Of a DNA stretch of 5,286 nt, positions 1-4,476 are shown one piece after another; position 1 is the stretch's first letter; every line of letters starts with the position of its first letter. The notes below the pieces were generated by a model. That model was given only the letters and a program-made list of their open reading frames with translations, had not been told where the DNA came from and searched no databases. The translations under genes and the position numbers were made by a program. The stretch covers positions 1 through 5,286 of the forward strand of contig JAFGVF010000070.1 of NCBI GenBank assembly GCA_016938155.1, read 5' to 3'. This stretch comes from Candidatus Cloacimonadota bacterium. Its GTDB lineage: Bacteria; Cloacimonadota; Cloacimonadia; Cloacimonadales; JAFGVF01.

Positions 1-1623
1 ATTGTGTTCGATGGCTCTGATGATTATTTGAGCTTTGACGGTTCGATTATTACTAACTCAGACTTTAGTATCTTTGCTGTTGTTAGAAGAAATACAGGAA
101 GTGTATCAAATCACTTCTTTCTGGGTGGTTTAGAGGATATTAACAATCAAAATCTCCACATAGGTTGGAGGAGTAGCAATACTTTCACAACAGCTCAATA
201 CGGTAATGATTATGATTTCAGATGTGATGCTTATCAGGCTTCTGAGCCTGGTTTTATATTATCTACAAGGCATTCGACAACTTTAGGCAAAAGCACCTAC
301 ATTAATGGTGGATTGCGAGGTGTTAATCTTAACACGGCTGTAAATGGAAGATTAGCAAATCTATCTGATTGGCCTTCATCCTGTATAGGAAGATATTTTG
401 ATGAAGACACAACTCCTCCAATTGACCACATTGATACATATTTTAATGGCTGGATAGCAGAATTAATATTCTATAACAGACATGTTTCTGAAACTGAGAG
501 AAAGGCAATAGAAGCTTATCTCTCGACTAAATATAATCTCCCTGTTGGTATTACGCCTTCCCCTGATTATTACTCCGATATAGCTGAAGTTACAGTCCTT
601 GCTAGTGCTCTTTCTGATACAAAGGTATCCGGCGGGTTAACATTACTCGGTGAGTACATATCATCTTTTGCACGAATCAGAGCCGGACATAATAATGCCG
701 AAGGAGTAACAACAACATTTAATCCTGACATTGTTTCATATCCTGATTTTCAAAGAATCAGTCGGGAATGGTATCTTGAGTTTACAGGCGGTTCCATCGA
801 AACCACTTTTACTTTTGATTTAGATGAATTGGGAATAGGAGTAATTCCGAATGGTGACCAATATCGGTTGCTTTTCAGGAAAGATACTCAGAATAACTAT
901 TCAGCTCTAACTGCTACTCCGACTTTAGATGGAAATACAGTCAGTTTCTATTTTAATCCACTTACAGCTGTCAATAGTAGCGGATTTTACTCCTTAGGAA
1001 CACTGGATTCAGGAGTAAGTATTCTACCTGTAGAATTGACCTCCTTTCTGGGAACTATGCTGAATACTAACTCAATTCAACTGCAATGGATTACGCAATC
1101 TGAATCAAATCTGAGTGGCTATTATTTATTGAGAAATAATGCTTCTGATTATGCTTCGGCTTATCCGGTCAGTCCGATAATACCTGCTCATAACTCTTCA
1201 ACTCAAACAACTTATACCTGGGTTGATTTTGACCAGTTAGAAGAAGGTGTCTATTATTATTGGCTACATACTCTAGATTTAGATGGTATAAATGCCCTTC
1301 GTGGAGAAATATCAGTTAACATTGAAAACACTACGCCTCAGATTCCTGATGATGCTTTAGTCATCGAAGGCATCACTTCTGCATATCCAAATCCGTTTAA
1401 TCCTTCCGTGACTATCTCATACTCCCTCGCTAATCAAGAGGATGTTAGGTTATCTATCTATAATACTCGCGGACAATTGATGAAAGAATGGCATAATCTA
1501 CAGCAGAAAAGCGGTAAAAACGAAGTTGTCTGGGATGCCGGTAACAGTCCAAGCGGGATATACTTTGTGAAGATGACAACAAAGAATTCAGAGGATGTCA
1601 GAAAAATCACTCTTATTAAATAA
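1..1623 (+). CDS. Secreted LamG-like surface protein with Por/T9SS-type C-terminal sorting domain (5' end missing)
   Basis: The reading frame is open at base 1, so 540 residues of a longer protein are visible; the GTG at base 4 is not a credible start because it lies inside a domain (VFDGSDDYLSF). Residues 1 to about 180 look like a concanavalin A/LamG-like lectin fold: the opening strand plus the typical closing segment GWIAELIFYNRHVSETER, then a helix ending AYLSTKYNL. A beta-rich module follows, with R255-E-W-Y-L-E-F. From about residue 342 (LPVELTSF, then LQW and SGYYLLR) comes a fibronectin III-like module. The last 80 residues (461-540, AYPNPFNPSVTISYSL to a basic end) match the Por secretion/FlgD-Ig-like C-terminal domain, which in the T9SS family directs export and surface attachment. 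I infer an extracellular, possibly carbohydrate-binding, protein. No catalytic motif is visible. The ligand is unknown and the signal peptide would lie upstream of the window. Confidence 0.85.
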   Translation: MVFDGSDDYLSFDGSIITNSDFSIFAVVRRNTGSVSNHFFLGGLEDINNQNLHIGWRSSNTFTTAQYGNDYDFRCDAYQASEPGFILSTRHSTTLGKSTYINGGLRGVNLNTAVNGRLANLSDWPSSCIGRYFDEDTTPPIDHIDTYFNGWIAELIFYNRHVSETERKAIEAYLSTKYNLPVGITPSPDYYSDIAEVTVLASALSDTKVSGGLTLLGEYISSFARIRAGHNNAEGVTTTFNPDIVSYPDFQRISREWYLEFTGGSIETTFTFDLDELGIGVIPNGDQYRLLFRKDTQNNYSALTATPTLDGNTVSFYFNPLTAVNSSGFYSLGTLDSGVSILPVELTSFLGTMLNTNSIQLQWITQSESNLSGYYLLRNNASDYASAYPVSPIIPAHNSSTQTTYTWVDFDQLEEGVYYYWLHTLDLDGINALRGEISVNIENTTPQIPDDALVIEGITSAYPNPFNPSVTISYSLANQEDVRLSIYNTRGQLMKEWHNLQQKSGKNEVVWDAGNSPSGIYFVKMTTKNSEDVRKITLIK

Positions 1624-1641
1624 ATATCAATTATAAATACA

Positions 1642-1668
1642 AACGGGACAGCTTTTGGCTGTCCCGTT
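1642..1668 (+). terminator. Terminator-like hairpin after the surface-protein gene
   Basis: A perfect 11-bp stem (AACGGGACAGC with GCTGTCCCGTT) and a 5-nt loop TTTTG start 18 bases after the stop codon. The bases after it on the plus strand (CTATACACC) are only weakly T-rich. On the minus strand the stem is followed by a T-richer stretch, so it may work in both directions. A near-copy lies at 2087-2114. Confidence 0.7.
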
Positions 1669-1718
1669 CTATACACCAGACCTGCATCGCAACAAAGTGT
1701 GGGGCGGGGATGGTGCCA

Positions 1719-1750
1719 ACGGGAGTTCATAGCGAAGCAGGGACTTCCGT
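1719..1750 (+). repeat. Imperfect inverted repeat, 10-bp stem with two G-U pairs
   Basis: ACGGGAGTTC (1719-1728) pairs along its whole length with GGACTTCCGT (1741-1750) when two G-U pairs (1723-1746 and 1727-1742) are allowed. The loop is 12 nt. The wobble pairs favour folding of a plus-strand transcript. Confidence 0.55.
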
Positions 1751-1774
1751 AACACCTCTATGATTCAGTTCAAC

Positions 1775-1804
1775 CCTTTGAAAGGTCTGTGACCATTTCA
1801 AAGG
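1775..1804 (+). repeat. Strong bulged hairpin, 13 bp with 3-nt loop
   Basis: CCTTTGAAAGGTC (1775-1787) pairs with GACC (1791-1794) and TTTCAAAGG (1796-1804). The only irregularity is a single bulged A at 1795. The loop is TGT. The outer nine pairs and inner four pairs are all Watson-Crick. Such a structure is unlikely by chance in 30 bases. Confidence 0.75.
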
Positions 1805-1826
1805 TCATGTGGGGTGGGAATGACCT
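1802..1826 (+). repeat. 7-bp inverted repeat overlapping the bulged hairpin
   Basis: AGGTCAT (1802-1808) pairs with ATGACCT (1820-1826) across an 11-nt purine/G-rich loop (GTGGGGTGGGA). It shares bases 1802-1804 with the 3' arm of the hairpin at 1775-1804, so the complete forms of the two stems cannot coexist. Confidence 0.5.
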
Positions 1827-1854
1827 ACATGCAATCAATTTCAGCGTAATTATC

Positions 1855-1901
1855 TTCTGCATTTCTAATATAGAAATTATAGTAGTGGATGTGGTGCAGA
1901 A
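1855..1901 (+). repeat. Nested inverted repeats (stem enclosing a smaller hairpin)
   Basis: TTCTGCA (1855-1861) pairs with TGCAGAA (1895-1901), extendable by two G-U pairs. Just inside it is the near-palindrome ATTTCTA-ATA-TAGAAAT (1861-1877), which has 7-bp arms and a 3-nt centre. In an RNA these would form a two-level stem. As DNA, the AT-rich palindrome could also be a protein-binding site. Confidence 0.5.
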
Positions 1902-1916
1902 TTGGCATACCTAACA

Positions 1917-1938
1917 GTGGGTTAACCGTGGGTTAACC
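1917..1938 (+). repeat. Exact tandem 11-bp repeat (two units) containing GGTTAACC palindromes
   Basis: GTGGGTTAACC is repeated exactly and without a gap (1917-1927 and 1928-1938). Each unit carries the 8-bp palindrome GGTTAACC, so the pair can also form an 8-bp hairpin with a GTG loop (1920-1938). The next 11-mers begin with GTG as well but are degenerate. A second 11-bp-spaced repeat, GATACGGT, lies at 1978-1985 and 1989-1996. An 11-base period is not a codon multiple, so this is not coding repetition. Confidence 0.75.
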
Positions 1939-1971
1939 GTGCCCCGACCGTGGCTTCCACGCTTGGGGTAT
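1939..1971 (+). repeat. Long hairpin, 14 of 15 positions paired, 3-nt loop
   Basis: Bases 1939-1953 pair with 1957-1971 around the loop CTT. The inner CGTGG/CCACG is perfect, followed by one C-C mismatch, then A-T, G-U, four G-C pairs, G-U, T-A and G-U. The three G-U pairs hold only for a plus-strand RNA. It abuts the 1920-1938 hairpin directly, which would allow coaxial stacking. Confidence 0.7.
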
Positions 1972-2040
1972 TGTTGGGATACGGTTCAGATACGGTAGAG
2001 TTTCCTAAATCTGATGGCTTGCCAGTAAAGATGTCGAATA

Positions 2041-2065
2041 ATTATCCGGTATTATGGAGGATAAT
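2041..2065 (+). repeat. 7-bp inverted repeat
   Basis: ATTATCC (2041-2047) and GGATAAT (2059-2065) are exact complements separated by 11 nt. A tiny GTGT-TACG-ACAC stem follows at 2067-2078, leading to the terminator-like hairpin at 2087. Taken alone it is weak. Confidence 0.4.
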
Positions 2066-2086
2066 CGTGTTACGACACTAATAACA

Positions 2087-2114
2087 AACGGGACAGCTAA
2101 AAAGCTGTCCAGTT
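2087..2114. terminator. Second copy of the terminator-like hairpin, probably bidirectional
   Basis: AACGGGACAGCT (2087-2098) pairs with AGCTGTCCAGTT (2103-2114) at 11 of 12 positions with loop AAAA. The flanks resemble the hairpin at 1642-1668 (ACAAACGGGACAGC before and GTTCTATA after). On the plus strand it could end a transcript of the hairpin-rich gap. On the minus strand it is followed by GTTTGTTATT and lies 26 bases beyond the stop codon of the dehydrogenase tail fragment, so it may once have been that gene's terminator. Confidence 0.6.
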
Positions 2115-2140
2115 CTATAATTTCCTCACCTCAGAGAAAA

Positions 2141-2183
2141 CTAATATTCTTTTAACAGGTTAGAGGCAACTACTTGTCTCTGA
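2141..2183 (-). pseudogene. Remnant 3' end of a second acyl-CoA dehydrogenase gene
   Basis: Read on the minus strand, this encodes QRQVVASNLLKEY and a TAG stop, exactly the C-terminus of the intact dehydrogenase at 2264-2306. The two 43-base copies match at 37 positions. All six differences are transitions that leave the protein unchanged (AAT/AAC, TTA/CTG, CTG/TTA, GAG/GAA), and the seven codons before them are identical at every base. This pattern means the fragment descends from a homologous gene selected as protein, not from random similarity. No start or upstream domain remains. Likely origins are collapse of a tandem paralogue, recombination with a divergent allele, or a scar of an event that regenerated the gene's 3' end. 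Confidence 0.8.
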
Positions 2184-2237
2184 TAATTAGTTGCCAGCTA
2201 TCAGCTAACAATCTTAACATCTGCTGAGAGTAGTTGC
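2165..2237. repeat. GCAACTA repeats in inverted orientation within the spacer
   Basis: GGCAACTA at 2165-2172 faces TAGTTGCC at 2188-2195, and GCAACTACT at 2166-2174 faces AGTAGTTGC at 2229-2237. The same GCAACTACT recurs in the intact gene tail at 2289-2297. Two copies thus lie in coding-tail sequence and two inverted copies in the 80-base spacer. They may form alternative hairpins at the end of the dehydrogenase transcript; no clear T-tract follows. Confidence 0.4.
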
Positions 2238-2263
2238 TAGCCTTTGGGCTCGCGAAAATACTG

Positions 2264-3409
2264 CTAATACTCTTTCAGTAAATTAGAGGCAACTACTTGT
2301 CTCTGAATCTGGTTAGTTCCTTCGTAAATCTGGAGAATCTTGGCATCACGCATCATTTTCTCAACAGGATATTCTTTCATGTAGCCATAGCCACCGAGAA
2401 TCTGTACGGCATCAACAGTAACCTTCATGGCAACATCGGAGGCATAGTATTTACACATAGCCGATTCCTTGCTGTATTTGGTGCTACCTGCGTCAATCAT
2501 ACGAGCAGTCTGATAGACAAGAGCTCTGGCGGCTTCTGTTTGGGTTGCCATATCAGCAAGCATGAACTGCACTGCCTGGAAAGAGGAGATAGGTTTACCG
2601 AACTGATGGCGTTCTTTAGAATACTTTGCTGCTACATCGATGGCACCCTGAGCCAATCCTACTGCCTGTGAGGCAACCATTGGTCTTGATTTATCGAACA
2701 CCTTCATAGCGGTGATGAAACCTGTGCCTTTCTTGCCAATCAGATTCTCTTTAGGAATCTTGCAATCTTCAAAAACTAACTCACGGGTAGCGGATGAGCG
2801 AATACCCATCTTATCTTCTTTCTTTCCGAAACTGAAACCGGGTGTTCCTTTTTCAACGATAAAACAGGAACATCCACGGGCACCTTTGTTACGATCGGTC
2901 ATGGCAAATACAGTGTAAATTTCAGCTTCTCCGCCGTTTGTGATCCATTGTTTTGTTCCGTTAAGGATGAATCCATCTTCCACTTCAACTGCAGTGGTTT
3001 CGATAGCACCTGCATCAGAGCCTGCGTTTGCTTCTGTCAGGGCAAAGGCACAAAGTCTCTTTCCTGAGGCGATCTGGGGCAGATACTTCTGTTTTTGCTC
3101 TTCGCTTCCGGCTAATAAAATCGGGTACATACCAAGACCGGTTGCTCCAAAAGCAAGAGCTATACCGGTGTCAATCTTGGATAGTTCTTCAGTAACAATT
3201 GCCAAATCTAATACTTTACCGCTGATTCCGTCATACTCTTCCGGTACGAGGATAGCAAAAAGGTCGGATTGTGCCATAATCTCTACGATGTCCCAGGGGA
3301 AAATACCCTCTTCATCATAGTGTGCAGACTTAGGAGCTATCTTTTCTAATGCTATTTTTCTTGCGATTTCTTTCATTTCAAGTTGGTCTTCCGTTAAAAA
3401 GTAATCCAT
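2264..3409 (-). CDS. Acyl-CoA dehydrogenase, short-/branched-chain (butyryl-CoA dehydrogenase-like)
   Basis: A 381-residue FAD enzyme that introduces the alpha-beta double bond into acyl-CoA (or reduces enoyl-CoA in the fermentative direction), normally exchanging electrons with EtfAB in the cytoplasm. The length is typical for the family. The helical N-terminal domain runs to about residue 118. The first family signature is A123-L-T-E...G-S-D...A135, followed by the flavin-contacting QWITNG at 154-159 and the beta domain to about 230. The C-terminal helical domain carries ERHQFGKPI at 266-274, the second signature Q336 to D355 (GGYGY), and IYEGTNQIQ with the catalytic Glu at 363, the position used by short- and medium-chain dehydrogenases. 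The start at 3409 is chosen because AGGAGG lies 6 bases upstream and MDYFLTEDQ is the usual N-terminus; an upstream in-frame ATG at 3490 would add an unconserved leader. No etf or hydratase gene is adjacent, so the substrate is not fixed. Its 3' end is duplicated at 2141-2183. Confidence 0.95.
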   Translation of the reverse strand: MDYFLTEDQLEMKEIARKIALEKIAPKSAHYDEEGIFPWDIVEIMAQSDLFAILVPEEYDGISGKVLDLAIVTEELSKIDTGIALAFGATGLGMYPILLAGSEEQKQKYLPQIASGKRLCAFALTEANAGSDAGAIETTAVEVEDGFILNGTKQWITNGGEAEIYTVFAMTDRNKGARGCSCFIVEKGTPGFSFGKKEDKMGIRSSATRELVFEDCKIPKENLIGKKGTGFITAMKVFDKSRPMVASQAVGLAQGAIDVAAKYSKERHQFGKPISSFQAVQFMLADMATQTEAARALVYQTARMIDAGSTKYSKESAMCKYYASDVAMKVTVDAVQILGGYGYMKEYPVEKMMRDAKILQIYEGTNQIQRQVVASNLLKEY

Positions 3410-3415
3410 ACTTTT

Positions 3416-3421
3416 CCTCCT
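3416..3421 (-). promoter_or_regulatory. Ribosome binding site that fixes the dehydrogenase start
   Basis: On the minus strand AGGAGG stands 6 bases before the ATG at 3409. It selects this start over the longer frame beginning at 3490, which has no comparable site. Confidence 0.85.
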
Positions 3422-3460
3422 GAATTTATTCCTCAAATTTAAAAAATTATCTAACCTATA

Positions 3461-3490
3461 TTTATCCCCTGAAATTGGGAATACGGTCAA
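3461..3490 (-). promoter_or_regulatory. Possible sigma-70-like promoter for the dehydrogenase (proximal)
   Basis: The minus strand carries TTGACC (3490-3485; five of six matches to TTGACA) and, 18 bases on, GATAAA (3466-3461; four of six matches to TATAAT). The -10 is imperfect. It is an alternative to, or may act together with, the distal promoter at 3511-3538. Confidence 0.3.
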
Positions 3491-3510
3491 GGTTTTTTTT
3501 GCAAACTCTC

Positions 3511-3538
3511 ATTATAAATGCATAGATAGAGGTCTGAA
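3511..3538 (-). promoter_or_regulatory. Possible promoter with perfect -10 for the dehydrogenase (distal)
   Basis: The minus strand has an exact TATAAT at 3516-3511. With a 16-base spacer the -35 would be TTCAGA (3538-3533; four of six matches to TTGACA). The expected start near 3504 gives a leader of about 95 nt. The palindrome at 3553-3569 lies 14 bases upstream of this -35. Confidence 0.4.
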
Positions 3539-3552
3539 TCAATAAGGATACA

Positions 3553-3569
3553 TGAATGATATTCATTCA
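3553..3569. promoter_or_regulatory. FadR-like operator palindrome between acyl-CoA dehydrogenase and mutM
   Basis: TGAATGA-TAT-TCATTCA has perfect 7-bp arms around a 3-nt centre. From memory, the TetR-family FadR of Bacillus subtilis, which represses fatty-acid degradation genes including acyl-CoA dehydrogenases, binds sites with the same TGAATGA/TCATTCA arms but a 4-nt centre. The site lies 144 bases upstream of the dehydrogenase start and 91 upstream of mutM. The link to an acyl-CoA-responsive regulator is an inference; no regulator gene is in the window. Confidence 0.5.
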
Positions 3570-3570
3570 C

Positions 3571-3590
3571 TCTCAGCTTTTTCTCTGAGA
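3571..3590. repeat. 6-bp inverted repeat beside the palindrome
   Basis: TCTCAG (3571-3576) and CTGAGA (3585-3590) are complementary across an 8-nt T-rich loop. The repeat begins two bases after the 3553-3569 palindrome. It may be part of the regulatory region or chance. Confidence 0.35.
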
Positions 3591-3606
3591 AATTTCGGGA
3601 TTAAAG

Positions 3607-3635
3607 TTAGCTTTTAGGCAATAGTTGTTTATCTT
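3607..3635 (+). promoter_or_regulatory. Weak possible promoter for mutM
   Basis: TTAGCT (3607-3612) and TATCTT (3630-3635) are separated by an ideal 17 bases and would start transcription about 18 bases before the ATG, still including the ribosome site AAGGAG at 3649-3654. The hexamers match consensus poorly (three and four of six). Confidence 0.2.
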
Positions 3636-3659
3636 AAATACAAAAACCAAGGAGTATAA

Positions 3660-4460
3660 ATGCCGGAATTACCGGAAGTGGAAACTATCGTAAGAGGTTT
3701 AAGGGAAAATACTGTCGGCAATAGGATTGAATCTCTCACAGAGTTAAGGAATAACACAATAATATATCATACTAATCAATGTGCTGAAGGTTTAGTGTTT
3801 AGTTCTTTATCCAGACGCGGAAAATATATCCTGATTAATCTCTCAGATATTTTAACTATGGTCATTCATCTGCGAATGACGGGTAAGCTTGTTTATACAG
3901 AAACCGAGCAATTGACTCCGCATACACGGGCAGTGATTAAATTTGCTGATCGAACTATGCTTCAGTTTGAGGATATCCGTACTTTCGGGTCTATTCAGAT
4001 TTTTGAAGCAAATGATACTGATCCGGCGATAAAGAGGCTTGGACCGGAACCACTCACGGAAGATTTTAATGAAAAGTATCTATATAAAGTTCTGGAGAAA
4101 GCAAAAGCACCTATTAAGAGCATCCTATTAAATCAGGAGATTATCGCAGGTTTAGGCAACATTTATGTCTGTGAAATCCTCTATCGCACAAAAATTCATC
4201 CAACTTTAGCAGGAAAAGAATTGACAAGAGCAGACATCATAAGAGTTATTACAGCAACAAAAGAAGTTTTGGCAGAAGCAATTCTGCATAACGGCACAAG
4301 CATCTCTGATTTCAGGAATATTGACGATAAACCGGGGGAGTTTCAGAATTTCCTTAGGGTGTATCAGAAGAAGGAGTGTCCCCTTGGACATCCGACTGAG
4401 CGGATAAAGATTGCCGGTCGTTCAACTTACTTTTGTCCCGTATGCCAAAGATTAAAATAA
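3660..4460 (+). CDS. mutM: Formamidopyrimidine-DNA glycosylase (8-oxoguanine glycosylase/AP lyase)
   Basis: A 266-residue base-excision-repair enzyme that removes 8-oxoguanine and formamidopyrimidines and cuts the abasic site. The start is certain: MPELPEVETI leaves Pro2 as the N-terminal nucleophile once Met is removed, with Glu3 catalytic, and AAGGAG lies 5 bases upstream. Other landmarks are K55 in RRGKYI (the E. coli Lys57 equivalent), HLRMTGKL at 70-77 with the intercalating Met73, DIRTFG at 105-110, GPEPL at 128-132, GLGNIY at 164-169, and the zinc-finger Arg254 in GRST. Length is normal. The odd point is the C-terminal zinc finger: the expected C-x2-C pair reads C240-P-L-G-H244, as if one cysteine codon were lost from a CPLCGHP-type sequence, while C259 and C262 remain. 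His244 might serve as the fourth zinc ligand. The flavodiiron gene follows after 16 bp, suggesting an operon. Confidence 0.97.
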   Translation: MPELPEVETIVRGLRENTVGNRIESLTELRNNTIIYHTNQCAEGLVFSSLSRRGKYILINLSDILTMVIHLRMTGKLVYTETEQLTPHTRAVIKFADRTMLQFEDIRTFGSIQIFEANDTDPAIKRLGPEPLTEDFNEKYLYKVLEKAKAPIKSILLNQEIIAGLGNIYVCEILYRTKIHPTLAGKELTRADIIRVITATKEVLAEAILHNGTSISDFRNIDDKPGEFQNFLRVYQKKECPLGHPTERIKIAGRSTYFCPVCQRLK

Positions 4461-4476
4461 GCCAAATGGAGGATAT

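Larger units (their letters stand above)
1719..2114 (+). ncRNA. Candidate structured noncoding RNA or hairpin-rich element in the convergent gap
   Basis: No convincing protein is encoded here, but the stretch holds a run of inverted repeats: 1719-1728/1741-1750; 1775-1787/1791-1804; 1855-1863/1893-1901 enclosing 1862-1867/1871-1876 (the two share 1862-1863, so they trim each other by 2 bp); 1920-1927/1931-1938; 1939-1953/1957-1971; and 2041-2047/2059-2065, ending in the terminator-like stem 2087-2114. Seven pairs in the 1719, 1855 and 1939 stems are G-U on the plus strand and would be A-C mismatches in a minus-strand transcript, so the fold favours a plus-strand RNA. The gap lies between convergent genes, so neither neighbour needs a leader here. 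A TATGAT at 1759-1764 could be a -10 element, but no good -35 goes with it. I found no hallmark sequence of RNase P RNA, tmRNA, 6S or SRP RNA. It could instead be a decayed repeat element; the RNA gene is an inference. Confidence 0.35.

Noticed and set aside
1458..1730. Minus-strand open frame of 90 codons overlapping the end of the surface-protein gene
   Set aside because: Most of it is antisense to a conserved sorting domain, it crosses the terminator hairpin, and it has no recognisable domain or good ribosome site.
1696..1820. G-quadruplex in the GGGG-rich stretches
   Set aside because: Each stretch has only two or three close runs of three or more Gs, short of the four needed.
1917..1996. 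CRISPR array
   Set aside because: The repeat units are 11 bp in direct tandem without spacers, far too short for CRISPR repeats.
1719..2114. Assignment of the gap to RNase P RNA, tmRNA, 6S or SRP RNA
   Set aside because: I see none of their hallmark conserved sequences, such as the GAGGAAAGTCC core of RNase P RNA or a tRNA-like end for tmRNA.
2184..2196. Extension of the pseudogene similarity upstream (GCA ACT AAT resembling GGA ACT AAC of the intact gene)
   Set aside because: It requires a deleted codon, soon meets a stop, and the same bases are better explained as an inverted copy of the nearby GGCAACTA motif.
2297..3320. Three plus-strand open frames inside the dehydrogenase gene
   Set aside because: They are antisense shadows of a highly conserved enzyme, with no family resemblance of their own.
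3410..3490. N-terminal extension of the dehydrogenase from the upstream ATG at 3490
   Set aside because: The family N-terminus and a strong AGGAGG both point to 3409, and the 27 extra residues look like translated leader sequence that includes possible promoter bases.
4206..4391. Minus-strand open frame within mutM
   Set aside because: It is antisense to the conserved MutM helix-two-turn-helix and zinc-finger region; cysteine-rich composition is a by-product of the opposite strand.
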